Notes: generated by a model from the letters alone, not told the origin. DNA of 64,000 bases from Acetatifactor aquisgranensis (GCF_943193215.1 NZ_CALPDH010000019.1:1-64000), one strand, 5' to 3'. Counted from the stretch's first letter, positions 42,855 to 51,694 are shown. Numbers and translations: made by a program.

Positions 42855-42982
42855 GAGATTTCCTCCTTCCTGATGCTCTGAAAACTTGATAGGTACATTG
42901 GCAATCTGATACTCCCAGTGTATGTCAAAAAGGATGGGATTGCAATGGGGATTTTTGGCCAGACCGGGCCGGCTCCTTTTGG

Positions 42983-44034
42983 TCATGTAAGGCTGTAGGT
43001 GCCGCTCGTCAAGGAATGTCTGGTGAAACTGCCGTCTTGCCGGGGCACGAAGACTTCGGCTTTTGTATTGGGAGGCACTGTTACGGTAAAGTGGTCGCCC
43101 AGCTTATAATCCACCGCAATCTCCCCGTACACCGTTCCAATCCGCCCTTTTGCCCAGGGAACCATGGGCGATGCCACAGGCTTCACCGTGAAAGTCTTAT
43201 AGCCCGTCCGTCCCAGGTCTCTCCTACATAGACATTGTTCATGGTAATGGGAGATTCGCATACTTTCCAGCCGCAGTCGGAGACCACATACTGCTTCACG
43301 CCGCTTTTGTAAGTGATTTCCAGCTGCAGCAGCAGACAGGGCGTCCCATAGATGCCGCCGCCCTCCATCAGCTGGGACTGATGGTACCAGCCGTCGCCCA
43401 GCACGACTCCCAGCGCGTTGCCGCCGTTTTGGATCTGTGAGGTGACATCGTAGGCGGAGTAGAGGATTTTCTGGGGGAATTCCGTGATGGCGGGATCCAG
43501 CACATGGTCTCCCACTTTCTGCCCGTTCAGGGTCAGCTCATAGAAGCCCAGGCCGCTGATGTATATCTTTGCCTGCGCCACCTGGCTGCAGACGAGAAAT
43601 TCCCGGCGGTACTGCATGGCCCAGTTGGTCCTGTAGCGGCTGCCCGCGCCGATCCACTGGCCTTTCCAGTCCTCCGGGCGCAGGAGGCCGGTTTCAAACC
43701 AGTCTCCAAGGGAGCTGTAGGAGGTTCCGGCCTGATCCCGGACATCTACTGTCCACCAATAGCGTCTGGAACTTTGCAGCGCAATGGGAAGCTCGATGTC
43801 CGCGCTGCTGTCTGACAGAATCTCCCCGCTGCACCAGACATCCGCTTCTGCCAGCTTTTCGGGGCAGGAGGCCACACGGATGCGGTAGGCGGTCTGCAGA
43901 TATCCGTCCGCCGCACCTTTTATCTGCCAGGAAAGGCGCGGGCGCTGCTTGGCAGCGATAGGGTTGCGCTGGCTGTTGCAATACTGGAGGATGGAGGCGC
44001 TGTGGGGTGTCAGGTCGTTCTGTGCTGGGTTCAT
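42983..44034 (-). pseudogene. GH78 alpha-L-rhamnosidase with the catalytic barrel deleted
   Basis: On the minus strand, ATG 44034 (site AAAAGGAGAG) opens an N-terminal rhamnosidase region of about 275 residues: RPRLSWQI, QTAYRIRVAS, RRYWWTVDVRDQAG, then FYELTLNGQKVGDHVLDPA, VVLGDGWYH and NNVYVGETWDG. At about 43205 the sequence jumps to TGYKTFTVKPVASPMVPWAKG and YKLGDHFTVTVPPNTKAEVF, the C-terminal beta domain, in another frame, ending at 42983. Intact GH78 enzymes are about 850-1000 residues. The roughly 500-residue (alpha/alpha)6 catalytic barrel is missing and the fusion is out of frame. A good promoter remains upstream. Confidence 0.85.
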
Positions 44035-44104
44035 TTTTCTCTCCTTTTATATGCCGATTGTAGTGGGGGATTGATTTGTTAAGACTTTTTACTTTTCCCT
44101 TTTC

Positions 44105-44133
44105 AGTATAGCATTTTTATGGATAAAAAACAA
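44105..44133 (-). promoter_or_regulatory. Promoter of the rhamnosidase remnant
   Basis: On the minus strand: TTGTTT (44133-44128), 17-nt spacer, TATACT (44110-44105), 71 bp before the ATG at 44034. It overlaps the 3' end of the upstream decayed kinase-like gene. Confidence 0.6.
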
Positions 44134-44511
44134 ACTTTACGCGCCAAACCGGTATTCTTTTTCTTTTCGCCCTGCTCCATGCCACATCCTTTTTGGAGGC
44201 TTTCATCTCCATTCTATGCGGGGTCGGGTTTCTCTCCAGCCTGGTTTCAAGGTCCGCACTGAGTTCCACGAAATAGAAATTCCCTCCGCCCAACCGGAAC
44301 AGATGGGCCAGGCCTGTCAGGTATTCTTTTTCTTCCGGCATTTCAAAAGCGCAGACATAAGTGAACAGCAAATCAAGCCGAATATTTTATCTGATATTTC
44401 GATGCTGTCGTGATTCGTCATCAGATTGTACTTTGTTTTATCTCTCAGGCTTTCTGCGACAGTCATCTTTCCTATGGCCTGGGGGCCGCATATTATGATT
44501 TAATTGGCCAT
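44117..44511 (-). pseudogene. Decayed P-loop nucleotide kinase-like (shikimate-kinase-like AAA) gene
   Basis: On the minus strand, ATG 44511 has a strong site (AAGGAGGAC), but codon 4 is TAA (44502-44500), where relatives would have Lys: M-A-N-stop-I-I-I-C-G-P-Q-A-I-G-K-M-T-V. The P-loop frame continues as AESLRDKTKYNLMTNHDSIE. It then shifts to a second frame at about 44385: LLFTYVCAFEMPEEKEYLTG, FYFVELSADLETRLERN and KASKKDVAWSR. The C-terminus runs into unrelated residues and stops at 44117. About 25 residues between the two blocks seem to be missing compared with relatives I know. Non-functional as it stands. Confidence 0.75.
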
Positions 44512-44630
44512 TTGTCCTCCTTGATTTCATGGGGCATATTTCCGGCACGGTATGTTACGGAATTCTCTGTCCCGCAACAGATTCTTTCGCAGTATTGTAA
44601 CATAAGGAAAAGAGCCTGTAAACAGGTGTA

Positions 44631-45023
44631 CTATTTCTTTTCCGTGTCGAAACTGCCACGATAGTCTGACGGCAGTATGCCTTTTCGTTTTTTGAAAGCG
44701 CGCCGGAACGTGTGGCTGCTGTTGTACCCGCACATCTGTGCGGTGTCTTCGATGGAATCGCCCCGCTCCAGAGCCTGGCAGGCTTTGTCCGGACGCATAG
44801 TCTCCGGCATGACCGAAAAAGTGCAGCCGAACTGTTCCCGGAAGAACCGGTACAGATACGACTCCGCGTAATTGTTCCCCGGGAAGAGATGGGACTGCCC
44901 ATGCTGCTTGCATCTGCGGGGGCCATAGTGGGAGAAGAGGCGATATCGGCCGGGATGCGGGAACTGCTCAGGGAGCTTGGAATTCCGCAGGAGGCTGCCC
45001 GCATTACATCGTTCTTTTTTACA
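44631..45023 (-). pseudogene. AraC-type regulator fragment lacking a start
   Basis: An open frame on the minus strand from about 45023 to TAG at 44631 has no usable start before ATG 44810. It encodes RYRLFSHYGPRRCKQHGQSH, NNYAESYLYRFFREQFGCTF and a normal AraC second helix-turn-helix: GDSIEDTAQMCGYNSSHTFR, RAFKKRKGILPSDYR. The N-terminal part of the gene is absent, replaced by the end of the oleate hydratase gene. The rest is well preserved, so loss is likely recent. A short product from 44810 (59 residues) is conceivable. Confidence 0.65.
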
Positions 45024-46992
45024 TCATGCCCTCTTTCAGCACGTCATGGTCACGCAGCACTTTCTCCACCACGGTTCCCCTGATGAAATGGAGCAGAGGT
45101 TTCTTCAGCGCCTTCAGGGGGCCGGGCAGTTCGATTTCCAGAGGGGACTTGCCGTCCATGAGCTTCACGCTGCTGTCCAGAAGCTCCCGGATGTCGTAGA
45201 CGCTGCCCCAGACCTCGGGCACGCCTCTGTCCACGCCCAGCAGCCCGTACACGGCCTCCATGGCGGTGCGCACGGAGTATTCGGTGGTGAAGACGGTGTC
45301 CCTGGGGGTCTCCGCGAACTGTCCCAGGAAAGCGAAATTGACACATCCGTCAGGAATCACGTCCGGGCGGTCTCCCTTCCTCCTGGGCATGAAGAAAGCG
45401 GTGATATAAGGCATCATGGTGGGCACGCAGACGGCGCTGTATTCCGCCAGCTCCGGGATGTCCTCCACGGGCACGCCGATGTGGTAGAGCCATTCTTCCG
45501 TAATCTCCCTGCCGGTGCATTCCCGCATGGGCTTCTTCACGAAGTCCCCGGGCACGTCCGTGAACAGGCCGTACACCCAGACGCAGACTTTATCCTTATC
45601 CTGTTCTTTGAACTGTCCCTGGCGATTGATGGTCCAGCTTAAGAGCCAGGAGGAGTCCTTGCAGCTGACGATGCCGCCGGTGACTACTCTGCCGCTCTTA
45701 GGGTCCCGCTTGCAGATATCGGTGATATAGGGCAGTATCTTTTCGTCCAGGGTGGTGACGGTGGCGGATTCCCAGTTGGTCTTGGCCACGTCGGAGCAGA
45801 ATTTCTCCGGATGCCCGAAAGAGGGATCCTGGACGGCGATGTTGCGCCACAGGCTCCAGCAGCCGCTGGTGCGGACTTCCGCGTCCCCGTTGGGGGCGTG
45901 GTCCTGGTCGCCGTAGACGGTGCCTTCGGTGCAGCTTCCGTTGGTGACGAAGACCAGGTCGTTCTCCGTGAGCATGATTCCCTTTTCCACGCCTCTTACC
46001 TTGCACTCGATGGCTTTCGCTATCTTTTTGCCGTCTTCTTTCTCAAATATCACATTGGTGACTTCGGTGCCGAACCGGAAGTCCACGCCGGCGTCCTCCA
46101 GGTACTTCTGCATGGGCAGGATCAGGGACTCGTACTGGTTGTATTTGGTGAACTTCAGGGCGCTGAAGTCCGGCAGGCCCGCGATATGGTGGATGAAGCG
46201 CTGGAAGTACAGCTTCATCTCCAGGGCGCTGTGCCAGTTCTCGAAAGCGAACATGGTCCGCCAGTACAGCCAGAAAGTGGAGTCGAAGACTTCCTCATCG
46301 AACACGTCCTCGATGGTCTTGTCGTACAGGTCTTCGTCCCTGGTCATGAAGAGCTTCATGATTTCCATTGCTCCCTTCTGGCTTAGGTTGAACTTGCCGT
46401 CGGTATGGGCGTCCTTTCCGCGGTTCACGGTGGCCCGGCAGAGAGAGTAGTTGGGATCTTCCTTGTTCAGCCAGTAGAATTCGTCCAGCACGGACGCGCC
46501 CGGCGTCTCCAGGGAGGGGATGCTGCGGAAGAGGTCCCAGAGGCACTCGAAATGGTTCTCCATCTCCCGGCCGCCACGCATGATATAGCCCCTGGTGGGG
46601 TCGAAGATGCCGTCACAGGCGCCCCCCGCGATGTCCATGGCTTCCAGGATGTGGATGTGGTCGCCGGGCATCTGGCCGTCCCTGACCAGGAAGCAGGCCG
46701 CCGCCAGGGAGGCCAGGCCGCTGCCTACGATGTAGGCGTTCTTTTCGTCTGCGCCTGCGGGCTTCCGGGGCCTTGCGAAGGCTTCGTAGTTGCCGTTGGA
46801 GTAGTAGATGCCCTTGCTGTTCTTTTCATGCTTTCCCAGCTCGGTGTTGCGGTATTCCGATTTCCCGGAGGCGGGGGTTGTCTTTTTCACGGCCGCCTTT
46901 TGTGCTTTCTTATGCCTGGTTGCTGCGATTGTCACGGCTCCTGCGCCGGCTGCGATTGCTGCTGTGATTGCCAGATTCCTCTTCTTTGCCAT
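45019..46992 (-). CDS. ohyA: Oleate hydratase (FAD-dependent; myosin-cross-reactive antigen family) with N-terminal hydrophobic extension
   Basis: 657 residues on the minus strand from ATG 46992 after AAGGATGG. The FAD Rossmann motif YIVGSGLASLAAACFLVRDG begins only at about residue 87. HILEAMDIAGGACDG, RGYIMRGGREMENHFECLWD and WTINRQGQFKEQ are family blocks, and the length of the core (about 570) is normal. The enzyme adds water to oleic or linoleic acid to form hydroxy fatty acids, detoxifying unsaturated fatty acids. Unusual: the first about 30 residues (NLAITAAIAAGAGAVTIAAT followed by basic residues) look like a membrane anchor or signal, then a Lys-rich linker. A fatty-acyl-CoA ligase and a TetR regulator gene lie nearby. 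Confidence 0.93.
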   Translation of the reverse strand: MAKKRNLAITAAIAAGAGAVTIAATRHKKAQKAAVKKTTPASGKSEYRNTELGKHEKNSKGIYYSNGNYEAFARPRKPAGADEKNAYIVGSGLASLAAACFLVRDGQMPGDHIHILEAMDIAGGACDGIFDPTRGYIMRGGREMENHFECLWDLFRSIPSLETPGASVLDEFYWLNKEDPNYSLCRATVNRGKDAHTDGKFNLSQKGAMEIMKLFMTRDEDLYDKTIEDVFDEEVFDSTFWLYWRTMFAFENWHSALEMKLYFQRFIHHIAGLPDFSALKFTKYNQYESLILPMQKYLEDAGVDFRFGTEVTNVIFEKEDGKKIAKAIECKVRGVEKGIMLTENDLVFVTNGSCTEGTVYGDQDHAPNGDAEVRTSGCWSLWRNIAVQDPSFGHPEKFCSDVAKTNWESATVTTLDEKILPYITDICKRDPKSGRVVTGGIVSCKDSSWLLSWTINRQGQFKEQDKDKVCVWVYGLFTDVPGDFVKKPMRECTGREITEEWLYHIGVPVEDIPELAEYSAVCVPTMMPYITAFFMPRRKGDRPDVIPDGCVNFAFLGQFAETPRDTVFTTEYSVRTAMEAVYGLLGVDRGVPEVWGSVYDIRELLDSSVKLMDGKSPLEIELPGPLKALKKPLLHFIRGTVVEKVLRDHDVLKEGMM

Positions 46993-47164
46993 TTTTTTAT
47001 TCCATCCTTTCTTTTTCTTTCAGGTGTGGCCGCCGTGTAGATGTGTGGCGGCTGTTCTTTATGATGGTATCTTAACGCCTTTTTATTCTTCTTCCAATTT
47101 ACAAAACGAGCCAAATGATAAAAAACTTATCATCGGGGCTGATTTGATAAAAAAACAGCAGCGC

Positions 47165-47193
47165 TTGACGGATAGGGGGAGCAATATTATAAT
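47165..47193 (+). promoter_or_regulatory. Promoter of the rubrerythrin gene
   Basis: TTGACG (47165-47170), 17-nt spacer, TATAAT (47188-47193). A short inverted repeat atgataa/ttatcat (47115-47121/47127-47133) lies upstream and could be a regulator site. The -10 area (ttataatta) resembles half of a PerR box. Confidence 0.75.
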
Positions 47194-47262
47194 TAGAACC
47201 GTTACGGCAAGGGACAGGACAATAGCTGTAACAACAATAAACCCAAATAGGAGGAAAAGAAA

Positions 47263-47805
47263 ATGGCAGAGACAAAGTATGCGGGAACGCAGACAGAAAA
47301 GAATCTGGAGGCGGCATTCGCGGGGGAATCACAGGCGAGGAACAAATACACCTATTTCGCGTCCGTGGCCAGGAAAGAGGGATATGAGCAGATAGCCGGC
47401 CTGTTCCTGAAAACGGCGGAGAATGAGAAAGAACACGCCAAAATGTGGTTCAAGGAGCTGAGCGGAATCGGCGATACAAAAGCGAATCTCGCCGCGGCCG
47501 CCGATGGTGAGAACCATGAGTGGACAGACATGTATGAGGATTTTGCCAAAACGGCAGAGGCGGAGGGTTTCCCGGAGCTGGCGGCAAAGTTCCGGCTCGT
47601 GGGGGCCATCGAGAAGCACCACGAGGAAAGGTACCGCGCTTTGCTTGGGAATGTGGAGACGGCCTCCGTATTTGAAAAGAGCGAAGTGAAAGTATGGGAG
47701 TGCCGCAACTGCGGGCATATCATCGTTGGGACGAAAGCGCCGGAAATCTGCCCCACCTGCAATCATCCACAGAGCTATTTTGAGGTGAGCCAGGAGAACT
47801 ATTGA
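47263..47805 (+). CDS. rbr: Rubrerythrin
   Basis: 180 residues from ATG 47263 after AGGAGGAAAAGAAA. The N-terminal ferritin-like di-iron domain shows NLEAAFAGESQARNKYTYFA, ENEKEHAKMWFKEL and AIEKHHEERYRALL with the metal-binding Glu/His residues. The C-terminal rubredoxin-like domain has the iron-binding cysteines in WECRNCGHIIVG and ICPTCNHPQSYF. The protein reduces hydrogen peroxide in anaerobes. It stands alone, divergent from oleate hydratase and convergent with the TetR gene. Confidence 0.97.
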   Translation: MAETKYAGTQTEKNLEAAFAGESQARNKYTYFASVARKEGYEQIAGLFLKTAENEKEHAKMWFKELSGIGDTKANLAAAADGENHEWTDMYEDFAKTAEAEGFPELAAKFRLVGAIEKHHEERYRALLGNVETASVFEKSEVKVWECRNCGHIIVGTKAPEICPTCNHPQSYFEVSQENY

Positions 47806-47812
47806 CTTTAGG

Positions 47813-48373
47813 TCACTTTTTTGGAAGTTCGAAATTTCGCATACAGTTATCTATGCTGCCGTGCATGAGGGTACAGACCCGGTCAGTGATCTCTCTGTAA
47901 TCCGCTTTCATACCCTCCGCAATCCAGTCCAGCATGACACCTACGAAGCCGTATTTGTAAAATTCCGCGATGAACGCCTTGTCCGCCGGGGCAAGCGCGC
48001 TTCCCGCGGATTTTTCTTCCACCACATCGGCAATCAGGCCGTAGGTGAGCTTGTACAGATAGTTCTCGATTCGGTCTTTGCTGACGGAGCGGTAGACGTT
48101 CAGGATGAAAGGCTTGTTCTCCAGCACCGCCTCAAAGACCTGGCACAGTCCCTCCTGCCAGGTCTCATATGTCTTCTTGTCCTGCAGGGCCCGCCTGCCG
48201 TCCTCCACGCAGACCCACTCTGCCAGGTCGTAGATGTCTTTGAAATGGTAGTAGAAGGACATGCGGCTGATGCCGCAGTCAGTGGTCAGATCGTTGATGG
48301 TGATTTTGTCCAGGGGCTTGTGCAGCAGGAATTTCTTCAGGGACGATTCCAGCGCCAGCTTGGTATTGGGCAT
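47813..48373 (-). CDS. TetR/AcrR-family regulator (DhaS-like)
   Basis: 186 residues on the minus strand, ATG 48373 after GAAAGGAATG. The N-terminal helix-turn-helix is PLDKITINDLTTDCGISRMS followed by FYYHFKDIYDLAEWV. The C-terminal part (FILNVYRSVSKDRIENYLYK, and FIAEFYKYGFVGVMLDWIAEG) resembles the TetR_C domain of DhaS-like regulators. It lies downstream of the acyl-CoA ligase gene on the same strand with about 250 bp between, so it may have its own promoter. A likely target is the ligase promoter region, where a 21-bp inverted repeat is present. Confidence 0.93.
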   Translation of the reverse strand: MPNTKLALESSLKKFLLHKPLDKITINDLTTDCGISRMSFYYHFKDIYDLAEWVCVEDGRRALQDKKTYETWQEGLCQVFEAVLENKPFILNVYRSVSKDRIENYLYKLTYGLIADVVEEKSAGSALAPADKAFIAEFYKYGFVGVMLDWIAEGMKADYREITDRVCTLMHGSIDNCMRNFELPKK

Positions 48374-48629
48374 GATTCACATTCCTTTCTTCCATAGGAT
48401 TTTTTCTGTATCCAGCGCGAAGGGCAACAACGCTGTGTGCCCGTCAGGCCGACAAATTCGGCTTGAGAGGAAACTGCTGCACATGACCGTCGCGCTCATT
48501 TTCGACCTGAGAGGAATTTGACACAATTGCGTTCTGTAAAAAACGTTGTACAGTTATGCACTCTGCCTGGTTTTCCGAAGCGGGACAGAGTGCTGTGGAC
48601 TTCGGCGGCAGCCCGGCACAGAACCGGAA

Positions 48630-50264
48630 TCAGGCCCGGTTCTCCTGGGCCACCAGCTGGTCGGCACCGTACATCTTCCGAAGCTTCGGCTTCTCGATTT
48701 TGCCTGTGGCGTTCCTTGGGATGTCGTTGAAGATGATTTCCTTGGGGCGCTTATATCTGGGCAGCTCTCTGCAGAATTCGTCTATCTCCGCCTCGGTGCA
48801 TTCCATGCCGTCCCTGAGTTCGATGATGGCCGCGGTCTTCTCGCCCAGCCGTCTGTCGGGCAGGCCGATGACCGCCACGTCCTTGATTTTATCATGCCGT
48901 CTGAGGAAATCCTCTATCTGCACAGGGTAGATATTCTCGCCGCCGCTGACAATCACGTCCTTCTTGCGGTCCACCAGGAAATAGAAGCCGTCCTCGTCCT
49001 GCATGGCCATGTCTCCGGTGCACAGCCATCCGTCTTTCAGGGCATCGGCTGTGGCTTTCCCGTCCCGGTAGTAGCAGGTCATCAGTCCCGGCCCCTTGAC
49101 GCAGAGCTCGCCCACATCGCCCCTTGCCACCTCTTTGCCGTCCTCGTCCACGATTTTGCACTCCCAGCGGTAGCCCGGCACGCCGATGGCTCCCACCTTG
49201 TGGATGTTCTCCATGCCAAGATGGACGCAGCCCGGGCCTGTGGACTCGGACAGGCCGTAGTTGGTGTCGTAGGCATGGTTCGGGAAGTATTCTTTCCAGC
49301 GCCTGATCAGGGAGGGAGGCACGGGCTGGGCGCCGATGTGCATCAGCCGCCACTGGGACAGTTCGTAATCCTCCAGATGCAATTGCCCCACGTCCAGGGC
49401 GTCCAGGATGTCCTGGGCCCAGGGAACCAAGAGCCATACGATGGTGCAGCGCTCTTTTGAGATGGCGGACAGGATGGTCTCCGGCCTTGTGCCCTTTAAG
49501 AGCACGGCTTTGCTGCCTGCCACCAGGCTGCCCATCCAGTGGAATTTCGCGCCGGTGTGGTACAGGGGCGGGATGCACAGGAAAGTGTCCTCCCGGCCTG
49601 TGGCGTGGTGCTTCTGCTCCATCTCGGCGGCCTGGGTGAGGCTTTGGTGCTTATGTAAGATTGCCTTGGGGAAACCGGTGGTTCCCGAAGAGAAATAGAT
49701 GGCGCCGAAATCCTCATCGGTAATCGGGATGTCCGGGCCCTGGCTGGAGCAGTCCGCCACCAGCTCATGGTAGCTTTCCGCAAAGGTGGGGCAGTTGTCC
49801 CCCACGTAGATTAACAGCCGTCCCTTGGAGAGCCGTTCCGCATTGGCCTCGATACGGCCGATGAAAGCAGGGCCGAAGACAATGATATCTACTTCCGCCA
49901 GTTCCGTGCAGTAGAGGATTTCTCCCGCATCGTAGCGGAAATTGAAAGGTACGGCAATGGCGCCGGTCTTCAGCACGCCGAAATAGATGGGGAGCCACTC
50001 CAGGCAGTTGTACATCAGTATGGCCACCTTGTCCCCTTTTTTGATGCCCCGGCCCAGGAGCATGTTGGCGAAGCGGTTGGCTTTCTCGTTGAACACGCCC
50101 CAGGTGATTTCCCTGCGGTAGGGCTCGAAGCGGTCGGGCTGGATCAGCTCGTATTCTTTCCAGGTGGTCCTGCGGGTGTCCTTTTCCTCCGGGTTCAGCT
50201 CCACCAGGGCGATTTCGTTGGGGTATTCTCTTGCGTTCCTTTCCAGGAATTCCATGACTGGCAT
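48630..50264 (-). CDS. AMP-forming fatty-acyl-CoA synthetase
   Basis: 544 residues on the minus strand from ATG 50264 after AGGAGGAAAAACAG; a 13-residue longer frame precedes this site. The adenylation motifs are complete: AIYFSSGTTGFPKAILHKH (P-loop-like), TNYGLSESTGPG, GWLCTGDMAMQDEDGFYFLV, DRKKDVIVSGGENIYPVQIE (hinge) and NATGKIEKPKLRK with the catalytic Lys. It activates a carboxylic acid, probably a medium or long-chain fatty acid, to the CoA thioester. With oleate hydratase and TetR nearby, it fits exogenous fatty acid handling. Exact chain length cannot be read. Confidence 0.92.
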   Translation of the reverse strand: MPVMEFLERNAREYPNEIALVELNPEEKDTRRTTWKEYELIQPDRFEPYRREITWGVFNEKANRFANMLLGRGIKKGDKVAILMYNCLEWLPIYFGVLKTGAIAVPFNFRYDAGEILYCTELAEVDIIVFGPAFIGRIEANAERLSKGRLLIYVGDNCPTFAESYHELVADCSSQGPDIPITDEDFGAIYFSSGTTGFPKAILHKHQSLTQAAEMEQKHHATGREDTFLCIPPLYHTGAKFHWMGSLVAGSKAVLLKGTRPETILSAISKERCTIVWLLVPWAQDILDALDVGQLHLEDYELSQWRLMHIGAQPVPPSLIRRWKEYFPNHAYDTNYGLSESTGPGCVHLGMENIHKVGAIGVPGYRWECKIVDEDGKEVARGDVGELCVKGPGLMTCYYRDGKATADALKDGWLCTGDMAMQDEDGFYFLVDRKKDVIVSGGENIYPVQIEDFLRRHDKIKDVAVIGLPDRRLGEKTAAIIELRDGMECTEAEIDEFCRELPRYKRPKEIIFNDIPRNATGKIEKPKLRKMYGADQLVAQENRA

Positions 50265-50359
50265 CTGTTTTTCCTCCTGTCCGCTGCAAAGGAAAACAGG
50301 CACATTCCGCTGTCCTGTGCCATCCTTTGCACGTTTTCGATTTAAAGCAGTAAAGTATG

Positions 50360-50380
50360 TATGATAGTTACGGTATCATA
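50360..50380. promoter_or_regulatory. Inverted repeat upstream of the acyl-CoA synthetase gene
   Basis: tatgata (50360-50366) and tatcata (50374-50380) form 7-bp arms around 7 bp. It lies about 95 bp before the ligase start, and a TTGACT in the minus direction sits next to it (about 50395). Candidate site for the nearby TetR protein. Confidence 0.4.
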
Positions 50381-50529
50381 TCTGTCCGGAAAAGTCAATA
50401 AAAGAAAAGCGTTTTTGGGTCTGGTCTCATGCCGTCTGATGCCTTGAACGAAAGAAAGCGCAAAGCCTTTGATGATTCAGTAAAGACTTTGCACCTTGGT
50501 TCGCGGCTGCGATTCGGCTGTCAGGAATG

Positions 50530-50721
50530 TTATTCCCTGATTCTGTCGATGTCTGTGAGGTTCACGCCACTAACATTTAAAATAGCTTTTAAAGATAAAT
50601 ACTTCTTTTTCAATCTTTCATATGTTTCTGTAGCATTTTCTTTTTTGGCTAAAAACATATACTCTTGTATCTCTTCAAAATCGTCAATCGCAGCTTTCAT
50701 GATTTCAAGACCGTTTGGCAT
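50530..50721 (-). CDS. Small hypothetical protein (63 residues)
   Basis: Minus strand, ATG 50721 with AGGTGATC upstream and a consensus-quality promoter 47 bp before it. The sequence (LEIMKAAIDDFEEIQEYMFL, then ERLKKKYLSLKAIL) is helical and charged, with no Cys and no membrane segment. It ends VSGVNLTDIDRIRE. Base composition is more AT-rich than its neighbours, suggesting transfer. The family is not recognised, and function is unknown. Confidence 0.75.
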   Translation of the reverse strand: MPNGLEIMKAAIDDFEEIQEYMFLAKKENATETYERLKKKYLSLKAILNVSGVNLTDIDRIRE

Positions 50722-50767
50722 ATGATCACCTGCTTTCTGGAAACGTTGTCAACTTGTATCTACCACT

Positions 50768-50796
50768 ATTATAGCAATCTATGCCTAAAGTGTAAA
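50768..50796 (-). promoter_or_regulatory. Strong promoter for the 63-residue protein
   Basis: Minus strand: TTTACA (50796-50791), 17-nt spacer, TATAAT (50773-50768). Confidence 0.8.
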
Positions 50797-50968
50797 GCGT
50801 TCATTCGACAGTTATAATGAAAGAGGGCTGAACGCTTTTGGAGGGGCGCGGAATACGGTCAGAGGATGCTTTGACGCTTGCGACGGATTTTCAATCGTTT
50901 AGGAAAAAAACAGGGATGGGGATGGAAACTGCTTATAATGGGAGGAAAGAGAAAGGAGAGTCAAAGTC

Positions 50969-51694
50969 ATGAAGAAGACAATAAGCATTACATTCCTGGA
51001 ATTGGAGAAGTTACTGAAAAAGCGAGAGTTTCTGTTCGGCCTGCTGATGTCGCTGGTCATGGGAGGCGGCATGGCATACGGCGCGTATGCGTTCCCGGAG
51101 AGCTTCGGGGTGCACAATGTGATTGCGTTCTTCGGGAACTTTTCCAGCATCCTGATCATGTTCCTGGCGGCAAAGAGCCTGGGGGAGGAGTTCGACCTGA
51201 AGACGGCCACGTTTGTCTTTACGTCAAGGAGCAGCAGGATTCAGATCGTCACCGCGAAAATCGTGAGCATAGCCCTTGCCAATATGCTGATTGGCCTGTG
51301 CGGCGGCATTCTGTACGACGTAGCTATAGTCATCTGCGGGCAGCCCTGGACGGCGTCTGGGCTGCTGGCGGTCATCGGAAAGGAAATCCTGATCTATATG
51401 ATTTATGGGTTTGCCATAGGCGCCACCGCGGTGATGATTACCTGTGTGCGCAATAGCACAATTATGCCTTTTATCTATCTGATTGTGCTGTTCTGGGTGA
51501 TGCCCGGCATCCTCCAGATGATGGGGCAGAAGATAGCGGGGCTGGATAAAGTCATGGATTATGTGCTGTTCTGCCAGTCCGATCAGTTCCTGCTGTACCA
51601 GGACTGGAGCGTCAGGAATATCGCCGTGTTCCTGGTCACAGGCGTTGCGTTTTCCATTGTGGGCATGGGCATTTTGCAGAAAAAGGATTTATAG
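50969..51694 (+). CDS. ABC-2-type transporter permease
   Basis: 241 residues from ATG 50969 after AAAGGAGAG. About six membrane segments: LFGLLMSLVMGGGMAYGAYA, VIAFFGNFSSILIMFLA, IALANMLIGLCGGILYDVAI, IYMIYGFAIGATAVMITCV, MPFIYLIVLFWVMPGIL, and a last one near IAVFLVTGVAFSIVGMGIL. The size and topology match permeases of bacteriocin-immunity or BcrB/NatB-like exporters. Its ATPase would be expected next to it, but only a decayed ATPase remnant follows. The BcrA-like ATPase encoded at 55096 is a possible partner. A TATAAT at 50934-50939 has no good -35 box, suggesting activator control. Confidence 0.9.
   Translation: MKKTISITFLELEKLLKKREFLFGLLMSLVMGGGMAYGAYAFPESFGVHNVIAFFGNFSSILIMFLAAKSLGEEFDLKTATFVFTSRSSRIQIVTAKIVSIALANMLIGLCGGILYDVAIVICGQPWTASGLLAVIGKEILIYMIYGFAIGATAVMITCVRNSTIMPFIYLIVLFWVMPGILQMMGQKIAGLDKVMDYVLFCQSDQFLLYQDWSVRNIAVFLVTGVAFSIVGMGILQKKDL

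Noticed and set aside
44555..45004. Ser/Arg-rich minus-strand frame of 149 residues
   Set aside because: It is the wrong frame of the AraC fragment; the correct frame shows the helix-turn-helix.
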